Origin: Ophiobolus disseminans
Taxonomy: Eukaryota > Ascomycota > Dothideomycetes > Pleosporales > Phaeosphaeriaceae
Reading direction: 5' to 3'
DNA length: 64,000 nt
NCBI GenBank assembly: GCA_010093685.1
Contig: MU006242.1
Location: forward strand, 124,001-188,000
Shown: piece by piece, positions 55,203-64,000 of the stretch
Layout: each line of letters begins with the position of its first letter
How positions within the stretch are numbered: the first letter of the stretch is position 1
Notes under the pieces: model-generated
Databases searched by the model: none
What the model was told of the DNA's origin: nothing
Seen by the model: only the letters and a program-made list of their open reading frames with translations
Program-made: the position numbers and the translations under genes

Positions 55203-56549
55203 ATGGCCGAAGAGGACAACTTCGATATCGACATCTACGGCGACGACTCGTACCAAGACCCAAATGCACAGCAAGACTCGACCGACATCTTGACTGACAC
55301 CAATGCGCCGAATGCTGACACCAACGGCGTCGCAGCAAGCTCAACGAACAACAACAACCAGACCAGCGGTGATCAACATCTCAAAGCGGAGCCATCGGGC
55401 GATGGCACAAATGGCGACACGCAGCACGATCACAGCACGCAGCAAATCGCGAGCACAGGCGGCTCGACGGGCAACCATGAAGTCCATAAGCAGGCACCAC
55501 AGAAGCAGGGCACGAAGCGCAAGCAAGCCGAAGGCGACGACCGCCCCCTTGACCCAGGAGCTACAGCAGCGTTGATGATCAACGATGTCAACTGGTGGGT
55601 AAGCGAAGAGGATATTCGCGGCTGGGCCAACCAAAGCGGCTGCGAAGATGAGCTAAATGAAGTCACTTTCAACGAACATAAGGTGAACGGAAAGAGCAAA
55701 GGGTAGGTGCATGGCTACGTGGTGCATGGACGGTGCTGACAGTTCCAAGTCAAGTTTACGTTCAACTCCAATCACCACAAGCAGCAACGGCCCTCAAACA
55801 CCAGATCGACAACCTTTTCAAGGGCCAAGCACACGCGAAGAAGCCCACCGCCATCTTCAATCCTCCACAACACAATCCGTTTAAGACACTACCGAAGGAT
55901 GTCCCTGCGCGAGAGAAGGGTCGAAATGATCGAGGATCTTCTGGAAGTTACGGGAATCAGACAGGTGGCTTCAATAACAACCGTGGCAATTACAACCGCG
56001 GCAACTATAACAATCGGGGCGGAAATATGGGTTATCAGAACAACCGCAACTTCTCGGGTCCTGCAGCCACCAACATGGCTGGAGGCATGGGCTTCGGCGG
56101 TCAGGCCCCTATGAACAACTTCGGTGGCAACGCGATGGCCGCCGGCATGAGCAACTTTGGCGGCGGCTTTGCTCGTGGTGGCATGATGGGCAACAACATG
56201 CGAGGCGGCATGGGCGGGCGCGGTGGACGCGGCGGCATGGGCATGAACAACATGGGCGGCGGCATGGGCATGAACATGCCTATGGCCAACAACATGATGG
56301 CGATGGGAGGCGGCGGCATGATGGGTATGGGCGGAAACATGGGTATGATGGGAGGCATGGGTACGTTATGGAGTCCTTGTTCTTGCTTCTACGACATGGG
56401 TCCATCACGAACATCCGCTAACAATTATCACAGGTGCCTTCAACAACCCTCAAGGATTCAACCCAGCCTTCTTCAACCAACAGCAACAACAGGGCGGCAA
56501 CGATTGGGGCAATAACCCTCACGGCGCGAAGAGGCCTCGCCCTGAGTAG
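55203..56549 (+). CDS. RRM protein of the CPSF6/CFIm68 type
   Basis: A nuclear RNA-binding protein probably acting in mRNA 3' processing, by similarity of its RRM. Three exons (55203-55702, 55750-56360, 56434-56549) encode 408 residues. The acidic N-terminus with a KRKQAEGDD patch is followed by one RRM beginning ALMINDVNWWVSEEDIRGW, with the RNP1-like KVNGKSKGQVYVQL split by the first intron. The long C-terminus is a low-complexity Asn/Gly/Arg then Gly/Met region (NRGNYNRGNYNNRGG; MGMNNMGGGMGMNM) ending in NPHGAKRPRPE. Its basic C-terminus could be a PY-type nuclear signal. The NWW(x)EED stretch is the best match to CFIm68. Confidence 0.88.
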
Positions 56550-57692
56550 GTCTCGACGGGGACCTGCACAGTGTGCACAGGTATGCGTCTTGGCGACCTT
56601 TTTCACCCTTCGGGCAAAAACATCGTTAGGGTCAGACACTCGGACGAATGCGAGATACATCGCGTCGCTCTTCCACCATTTCCCCCTTGGACCAGGAAGA
56701 ACAGAGCCTCGACTCTACTCGGGCAGTGATCCTTTCACAACCCTCAAGGAGCTGGTCCCACCCACGCTGTCGCTTTCAACCTTCATACTCCAACTTCGCT
56801 TGTTCTTTGGCTTTCAAACTAGTCACTGGATGTGTCGCCTTTGCAGGGCACAGGACAGTGCCTGCTACCCATTGCTGGTTTCGTTGATCGGTGGCGTTGG
56901 TGTTCGGGACAGTCATTTTTATGGAATACAATGTCTTCCCTCATACTCTTTCACTCTTCCTGTTCGTGTGCCTTCTCCCTGTTATCTTCCAGCATATTTA
57001 GCGCGGCGTTTGGAGGTGTTGTACAACTTATCAAGACAGAATGCTTCCATTGCGAAATATGACGCTTATAGTCGTTGTCGCATGTATTCGGCTGTAGTTG
57101 CTCCACCACATACAACAGACGAACAATAATTATTTGTACCATATCCACGGTCACCCAACACATGCACATTTCGGCGGCAGCACCCAGCTGAGATGGCATT
57201 GTACTGATAAGAATCACGTCTTTTCTTTAGGTGATTGGTCATGGTGTCCTTGGTGGAAAATAGTTTGACCCTGGCTAATTTGGATATAGGGCCGCCGGGA
57301 CCTGCATACGAACCTCAACCCAGGGTATTGCAATATAGGGATCAAGCGACTAGCGTCACCAGCTTCACTGGACCAATGACTGGAATGCTATATTCCAGAA
57401 GCCTACTATTTTTGCCTCCTCAACGCTCCAGTACCGGGTAAGACCCCCTCGGTCCAATATAAGCATACATTTAGCGATGCTTGTTCTTTGCACTAGCCTG
57501 GTTCAAGTAGAACCTGGGGCAGTCCTTCATATAAGTGCAATTCGCCATGCGTTCGTGAGCAAATATGTAGGGGTAGTTTGGGGCCGAGGTGTTGCCGTTG
57601 CGAAACGTGCTCTGTGGGTTTGGAGAGTATAATATCCTGGATGTTATCCGTGCAAAGCGTTGTGCAACTCAAATCTCTGCGAAGTCGCAGAC
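56550..57692. other. Intergenic, RRM 3' flank and GH5 promoter
   Basis: About 1.14 kb. Plus-strand ORFs to about 57.1 kb are T/C-rich and unlike protein, suggesting a long 3' UTR. No gene. Confidence 0.4.
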
Positions 57693-59594
57693 ATGGGCCG
57701 CTACGCAAACGCTGCAGTAGTTGCTGGAGCGCTGTTTCAGGGCGCTTTTGCTCAAGGTGTGTAGGCATGGATCGAGCCGGAAACTCGAAAGTTGCAGATC
57801 GTGCTGATACACCTGTATAGGCAACGAAACAGGCATTACTTGTCCCTCAACCTCATCTTTTGCACCGATTACTGCTACCAAATTCTTCGCCAACATTAAC
57901 CCTGGCTGGAACATTGGTAAGTAACGCCAGTACGGAATGCATACGAAACAAACACTGACTTTGTTCAAGGCAACACTCTTGACGCCATAGAGACCGAAGG
58001 CTCCTGGAACAACCCGCCTGTCGTCGCTTCCACCTTCGACGACATCAAGAACTCGGGCTACAAGGGCATTCGCCTCCCAGTAACATGGACGTACCACTTC
58101 ACATCCCAGTCCCCAGACTGGACCGTCGACGCCAAGTGGTTGCAAAGAGTCGAGGATGTGATTGACATGATTCTTTCCCGGGGCTTCTACGCAATCGTCA
58201 ACGTGCATCATGACAGTTGGACTTGGGCGGACCTCACCAAAGCGGACACAAATGTGACCATGGTTGAGGAGAAGATGTATAAGCTGTGGTATCAGATCGG
58301 AACGAAATTGGGGTGCAAATCGTCTGCGTTGGCGTTCGAGACGATTAACGAGATTCCTGGGACGACGGCAGAACACGGGAAGACTATTAACCGACTTAAT
58401 ACCATTTTCTTGCAGGCGATCAACGATGCTGGAGGTTTCAATGCGAAGAGAGTTGTTACGCTTGTTGGTGCGGGCGAAGATGGGCTGAAGACGACGCAGT
58501 GGTTTGAGAGACCGGATAAGAAGTTTACGAACCCGTGGGGAATCCAGTGGCATTATTACTCGCCTTGTAAGTCAGGCCCTTCCTTCAGATGACCTTCGGC
58601 TCACAATCATATAGACGACTTCATCTTCAGTGCCTGGGGCAAAACCACCTGGGGCTCCGACGCCGACAAAGCCGCCCTCGATGCCGATTTTGCGCTTGTC
58701 CGTAACAACTTCACAGATGTACCTCTAGTTGTCGGCGAGTGGGCAGCTTCAGTTCAAAACACCGAAACAGCAGCACGCTGGCGCTACTTCGACTTCCTCG
58801 CCCGCACAGCCGCCAAGTACAACACTTCAACCATCATCTGGGACAATGGCGTCGACTTCCTCGACCGCGCTGCACACCAATGGCGCGATCCCGTCGCCCA
58901 AGACATCTACATCAACGCCGTAAAAGGCATCCCCAACGCGCTGCCCGACAGCACCACAGACGGAAGCACCACCCAACAAAGCTCCGCATACATCTACCAT
59001 AAAAAAGGCACAAATATAACCGACGTAACCCTCGGCTTCCAGTTCAACGGCAACAAACTCAGCAAGAACATCGTAGTCGCAGCCACGAAAAAGAGTCTGA
59101 CCCAGGGCCGCGACTACACCCTCTCAGGCGAATCAATAACTTTCAAATCATCCTTCCTCGCCACTCTCTTCACCCCTACATCCGCCACAGGCAGCCTCGC
59201 AAACCTCACCCTGACCTTTAACCGCGGCACCGCACTCACCATCAACGCCATCCAATACGCCACCCCCAGCCTGACAACCACATCCTCCAAGCTCCCAGCT
59301 ACATCCTCCGACCTTCTCATCCCGCTCAAATGGCAAGGCCAGACGCGCCCCGCTACCATCAAGGCCGTGAAGCTCGACGGCACCTACCTATTCGACGAAT
59401 GGACGCAGTACCTGCCCGAGCTGCAGCGTGGGCGCATTACGTATAATGGGCAGTGGGATTGGACGGCTGAGGGCGTGGTGTTGAGGGCTGCGACGTTGGA
59501 GGCGGTGCGCGCGGGGGGGCTGGATACGGCGTTTACGATTGAGTTTTATCCTAGGGAGCCGGGGAATGCGGTGAATTATACGTTGAATGTTTAG
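57693..59594 (+). CDS. Secreted GH5 endoglucanase with C-terminal X2-like domain
   Basis: The enzyme is predicted to cleave beta-1,4-glucan outside the cell. Four exons (57693-57756, 57821-57916, 57970-58566, 58615-59594) encode 578 residues. The signal peptide is MGRYANAAVVAGALFQGAFA. GH5 marks are NPGWNIGNTLDAIE, GYKGIRLPVTW, the acid/base Glu in ETINEIPG (about residue 180) and the nucleophile Glu in VVGEWAAS (about residue 294). The Tyr and His of NVHHDSW and WHYYSP are in place. After the barrel, from about residue 380, come a CBM-X2-like Ig domain and a further beta-rich module. No CBM1 is seen. It resembles Aspergillus endoglucanase B-type proteins. Substrate range within GH5 is not settled by sequence alone. 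Confidence 0.93.
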
Positions 59595-60279
59595 GGGGGA
59601 GGTAAAAAAAGGGAGGGAGTGGGATGTGGTAGGGGTTGGAAGGGGTGGGGTGGGGAGTGTATATATCCTTTTTGGCTTGAAGGTTGACAATTACATGTAA
59701 ACCCTTTACGTGGCGGCATCAAATGGGCGTATTATTTATAGTATGTTGTTATTGGCGAAAGCCTGTATGTAGTTCCTCGGAACTCTCAAAGTACAACACG
59801 TAGCTTGGAAGAGTTCTATAGAGCATCGGCACATTCACCGAACTTCTCTATTTCCTCGGCTTCCTGAACTTAGGAACCCGCAGGTCAAATGCCGATGATC
59901 CACATTCTCGGTGCGACATTTGCCGGTGCGAAGCTACCCCGCCAGCTTCATTGGTTGTAGTGCGGGGTTGTATGCGCGAATGACAGCATAGTTCATTGGA
60001 TTGAACGGGACTTTTGCCGGTTGTTTGAGTGCGCTCGTGGTGTTGGGTCGGATGGTGGGACAAGTGCCTTTGGGGTTGTGTCTTCCAAGGTTGGGGAAGT
60101 TTCACGACACAAGCTTTCCAAGGTTGTCTAGAAGCGCGATTGAGTACTTGGAATCGGGAAGAAGTGCGAAAATCTACTGTACGGCCATTGAGAAGGAGAT
60201 CAGCAGACTCAGGTGGCTTCGTTCAGAAACTTCAACACTCAATTCGACATCAGTCCTCAACACCCAACCACCAACCACC
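59595..60279. other. Intergenic, dehydrogenase promoter
   Basis: About 685 bp. It starts with a G-rich tract after the GH5 stop. In-frame upstream extension of the dehydrogenase ORF is non-conserved leader. Confidence 0.35.
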
Positions 60280-61653
60280 ATGTCCACCAAACCTGCAATC
60301 GGCTTTTGTGGCCTCGGAGCCATGGGAATGGGTATGGCGACCCATCTAGTCAAGCAAGGCTACCCCGTAACTGGCTTCGATGTATGGCCTCCCTCGCTCG
60401 AGAAATTCGCAGCAGCAGGTGGCATGCCATCCTCGTCACTTGCGGACTCGGCAAAAGACAAGGCCTTCTACATCGTCATGGTCGCATCAGCACCGCAAGC
60501 GCAACCTGCTTTATTTGGAGACGACGGAATTGTGAAAGCGCTACCAAAAGACGCGACACTCATCTTGTGCTCGACGGTTGCAAGTGACTATGTCAAGAGC
60601 GTGGAGCAAGAGCTAAAGGACGTCGGAAGGAGTGACCTCTTCTTCATCGATGCACCTGTATCTGGAGGTGCGGGGCGCGCCGCGGATGGCACTCTATCAA
60701 TCATGGCTGGCGCATCGTCTGCCGCTTTCGAAAAAGGTCAATGGCTGCTCGAAGAGATGAGTGCGCCGAAAAAGTTGTTTGTTGTGGATGGCGGAATCGG
60801 CGCCGGAAGTAACATGAAGATGGTACACCAAGTACTAGCCGCTATTCAAATCCTGGCACTCAGTGAAGCGTATGGCTTCGCAGTCAGGTTGGGATTGAAC
60901 GGGAAAGACGTGTTCGATGCCGTGGTGCCGAGTCAGGGGTGGAGTTGGATGTTCGAGAATAGGAGTCAAAGGACGTTGAAGGAGGACTACTTTCCTGGTG
61001 CCTCCGCAGTTACCATAATATTGAAAGATACTGTAAGTCTGCGCCTCTGTTCGTGGTTGAGGGAACCCATTTAGTTGACCTTGGCATAGGGCATTATTAC
61101 CTACATGTCTCGCCGCGCCAACTTTCCTTCAAAACTATGCTCCATCGCAGAACAAGTCTACTTCTCTGCGCTCGACCGCGGCTGGGGCGCCAACGACGAT
61201 GCAGGAATTGTACGCCTCTGGACTGCTGAACCCGTGTCCTCCATCACCTCTTCCCTTTCTGCCGAACAAAAGGAATCCGCACTCGAACTCGTGATTGACC
61301 TACTGACTGGGATCCATCTCGTCTCCGCCGCCGAGGCAATTTCTCTAGCTCACCATGTGGGTATCCCGTTACCTCAGTTGTACGAACTAGCATGTGATGC
61401 TGCAGGTGGAAGTACCATGTTCAAGCAAGCAGGCGCAAAGCTGATCGAAATCTTGGAGGGGAAAGATGCAGGGAAAGGAAGTGTATTGGGCGGGTATGCG
61501 GAGAAGCTGAAGATTGTAGTGGATAAGGCGCAGGAGATCAAGTGTCCGTTGTACTTGGGCAGTGCGGCTCTGAATGCTTTGCTCGCGACAGGGCCAAGTC
61601 TTAGCCTAGGGGCATTGTTGGATGGATATAGCGTGAAACAAGGTAGCGTGTAA
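60280..61653 (+). CDS. Beta-hydroxyacid dehydrogenase with duplicated C-terminal domain
   Basis: An NAD(P)-dependent dehydrogenase of the 3-hydroxyisobutyrate / L-threonate family. Two exons (60280-61032, 61090-61653) encode 438 residues. The Rossmann motif is GFCGLGAMGMGMA, the substrate loop is DAPVSGGAGRA and the catalytic Lys lies in GSNMKMVHQVLA. Family members are usually near 300 residues; here the extra 140 residues form a second copy of the helical NAD-binding-11 domain (EAISLAHHVGIPLPQLYEL; KCPLYLGSAALNALL). This longer form resembles fungal L-threonate dehydrogenase-like proteins. I took the ATG before STKPAIGF, as the ORF upstream is not conserved in character. The true substrate is open. 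Confidence 0.88.
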
Positions 61654-62326
61654 GGGATTTTACTGCTCACGGAAAGAAATTTAGACCCATGGTTGAATAC
61701 CAGCAACGCGTCCAGATATTCGCCATCTCCCGAGGTCGATTTTCACTAGCGTCAGGGTCCAGTTCGTGCTTTCATTCGCGAACGGCAAGCGTTCCTGCTT
61801 TCCGACCTCGAGACCACAACAAGCCACCTTCATCGAACACCTCGTCAGGCTCAACTACTACACACAGCCAGCTATTACACTCCGTCTTCTTTAACACGAA
61901 GTGTTTCTGAACCCCATGTATGCGGACAAGGCACGCGTGGCGGCTGATTGTGGTCGTACACACCCTAATCTGCACCGACCACAGCTTGGTATCAGGATTA
62001 CGTACCCGCATTAGCTCAAACCTGTACAATCGGCTTGTACCGCATGCACTACTATCTTGTTCATGTTCGGAGAGGTTAGTCATCAGTTGCCGTTTGGTCA
62101 GTCTTCAAACCTACTATCAACCGCTGCTAAACAACAGCGCCCGCGGAGCTCAACATGTATGGCCTTTGGGACCGACCGCACTATTGCTCACAATGCCCGC
62201 TCTATCGTGACAACATTTGGATAACCCCACCATCGTACGGATCCCCTCTCGGCGCTCCGCCGTATACTTAAACCAAACTTTTCTCTCTCCATACCGATAT
62301 CAGATGGATCTGATGTCTTTGCAGAT
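61654..62326. other. Intergenic stretch
   Basis: About 670 bp between two plus-strand genes. No gene or repeat noticed. Confidence 0.35.
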
Positions 62327-63549
62327 ATGTTACTCTTCGAGATTCCCTTGGACTTGCTCCTTCCTACTATCTCCCTCCTACCTCTCAACAGCCTCCTCAA
62401 ATTCTCAAAATGTTCGCGAATTGCTCATTACCTTGCGAGAACCAGTCTAGAAACCCTCGATCTAGACTTCTGCTCCGGACAAAACGACTTCTTGCTGTTT
62501 CCGAGTGTCCCTAAGCTATGTGCGCAGGCCCATTCAATACCTGATCTCAAGGAACAGTCAGAAGAGCATACAGTTCCTGAGCTGACGAACAGCCAACCTA
62601 TAATGCGAAAGCGCAAACGAGTACGTTCCGTGGACACTCGAACCGCCGACGAAGTCATCCTATTCACCAGCCCGGTCGGGCCTCTAGACCACGCGTCGCT
62701 CGTCAACTTCCAAACCGCTCTGGCCACGGGCATCATAGCACGGCAGCACGACGCACTTCAGAGCGTCTCGCTCGTCTTGTGGGAACTCACCATGCCTATC
62801 GCTATAGGCATAGCTAAGTTACCAGCGCTTAAAACCTTATCCATTAAGCTCGAAGATCACATGCGGTCGGGCACCGTTAATGTCGATCATGTAAGGCTTG
62901 AACGCGAGGCATGGCAGATGCTGGTTGCACATGCGGGTTGGCAAAAACAATTACGTGCCCTGAGCATCGAGGGCAGTGACATCTCCCCACCACAGTTGGC
63001 AGTGCTCATGGCAGATAGTCCTGGCTGTCGGGAATTGCGGTTGATCGAGTGCAAATTCTCAGGTGAGCGACTGGGAGAGTTTCTTGGCTATGAGTGGAGT
63101 AGCAAGTCGAGGCTACAAGTCTTGGGCATACAGGAACGTTGTGGCCCCGTGCCTGTCGACACGCTGGCTGGAATTGGGAAATTGAGTCGGCTGCAGGTGA
63201 AAATTTCTTTATACTTCAACGTCTGACAGATTTGGTTGACAGAAAATAGGTTCTCGACTTGCGCGAGTGCCCAGGCTGGGACGTTAAGATCATTGAACGC
63301 TGGCACCGCCTCAAGTGGAAAATTCCAATCGTCATACCACCGGGATCGAAACGCGAGGTCGACATGGGCTTTCTGGAGGACCAAGCTCCTGATCCGGACT
63401 GGATGAAACGTAAAACAGTTCATGACGAAGAAACGGAAAGAATGATGCCCATATTTACAGGAGGGTCGGAGGTGGACGTCAATGGACTGAGTAAAGATGG
63501 CGAGCGTACGTATACAGCCCTACGAGCCCGGCTCTATCAAGATGGGTAG
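62327..63549 (+). CDS. F-box-like protein with leucine-rich region
   Basis: Two exons (62327-63196, 63250-63549) give 389 residues. The N-terminus LLFEIPLDLLLPTISLLPLNSLLKFSKCSR is a degenerate F-box; a basic KRKRVRS patch follows. The middle has leucine-rich units (LPALKTLSIKLED, LRALSIEGSDISPPQLAVL, CRELRLIECKF), suggesting a Skp1-linked substrate receptor. The intron sits inside a leucine-rich unit (LQ / VLDLREC). The C-terminus is charged. Family is a fair guess; target is unknown. Confidence 0.78.
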
Positions 63550-63795
63550 CAAAATATGTGGCACTACTACAGAATCGTGTCAAGAAAATTGACGATATAC
63601 TAAGGAAACTTCGAAAAGAGTGGAGTCACAACGAGAAAAGAAATATATCATGATTGTGCATTCGACTCGACGGGAGACCTTCTCGAGATCAACCACTATA
63701 ACAGTGGCATACTAAACGTTCGGGGTCTCGGTCAAAGAGATGGAGCTATCTACATCAAAACCCACCCACAAGGACCTGCTCAGCCTATACAAAGG

Positions 63796-64000
63796 TCAGT
63801 GCCTTGGTCCCTCGCTGTCAGTGCCCTGACCCCCTGTCACCTTGAACCCCATCATGTCCGTATCTGTATCTGCCATGTCTGCGCCAGGGCTGTTGCCGAG
63901 AGTGCCTCCATCCAAAGAGTCGTAGGTAGTGCCGAAAACGGTAGAGCGACTGTCATGGCTAGCTTGACCGCGCAGATACTGGGTGTAAGCAGAGACGCGC
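63796..64000 (-). CDS. C-terminal end of an unidentified protein, 5' part outside window
   Basis: The frame is open from the right edge to a TGA at 63796-63798, giving 68 residues. The sequence YTQYLRGQASHDSRSTVFGTT is followed by a Gly/Asp/Thr-rich tail (DMADTDTDMMGFKV). It looks like the cytoplasmic tail of a membrane protein, but that is a guess. AT-poor convergent DNA lies after it. The true frame can be confirmed only with the next bases. Confidence 0.5.
   Translation of the reverse strand, partial: RVSAYTQYLRGQASHDSRSTVFGTTYDSLDGGTLGNSPGADMADTDTDMMGFKVTGGQGTDSEGPRH

Noticed and set aside
56434..57129. 231-codon plus-strand ORF after the RRM gene
   Set aside because: It reads a different frame of the last RRM exon and then 3' UTR; low-complexity and T/C-rich.
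1..64000. Secondary-metabolite cluster, CRISPR array, intact transposon
   Set aside because: No PKS, NRPS or terpene cyclase cluster core, no spaced direct repeats, and no transposase or reverse transcriptase motif was found; ERG9 is primary sterol metabolism.

Overview
The window looks like gene-dense nuclear DNA of a filamentous ascomycete, most likely a Dothideomycete and perhaps Pleosporales. Short 45-70 bp introns with gtaagt-type donors and RCTRAC-like branch points, 2EXR proteins, an AA9 LPMO, a GH105, LysM proteins and ordinary fungal housekeeping genes support this. The order-level call is an impression, not a measurement. Gene models were spliced by hand, and the exon lengths of every spliced model reported as complete add up to an intact reading frame. 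No tRNA, rRNA, CRISPR array, intact transposon or secondary-metabolite core gene was seen.

Region 1 (1-12.6 kb) is the accessory part. It holds a killer-toxin-like class V chitinase (LysM repeats, CBM18, GH18; cut by the window start), a divergently transcribed secreted protein of unknown function, a LysM-WSC protein, a four-LysM protein and a GH16 glucanase with a repetitive acidic tail. One 2EXR gene interrupts this run of five secreted cell-wall or chitin genes. It resembles loci where chitinases related to the zymocin alpha/beta subunit sit beside LysM genes, so it is the best candidate for an undescribed system in the window.

Region 2 (13-22 kb) contains an acidic unknown protein, APC11, a mercaptopyruvate sulfurtransferase, a low-complexity Lys/Thr/Gly repeat protein, HSP90, and a second 2EXR gene with an in-frame TAG at codon 10. 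Region 3 (22.6-28 kb) contains an AA9 LPMO, an intracellular-type GH105 and a Dal5-type transporter, which suits plant cell-wall use.

Region 4 (29-43 kb) contains a Caj1-like J-protein, eIF4E, squalene synthase, a Pro/Arg-rich repeat ORF, two small hypothetical genes, an MFS transporter and a G1/S cyclin. About 5 kb of apparently gene-free DNA follows upstream of the cyclin.

Region 5 (47.7-64 kb) contains a small membrane-protein candidate head-to-head with UTP4, a DCAF11/WDR23-like WD40 protein, the tiny four-exon Sec61 gamma gene, a CPSF6-like RRM protein, a secreted GH5 endoglucanase, a long beta-hydroxyacid dehydrogenase, an F-box-like protein, and the 3' end of an unidentified gene running off the right edge.
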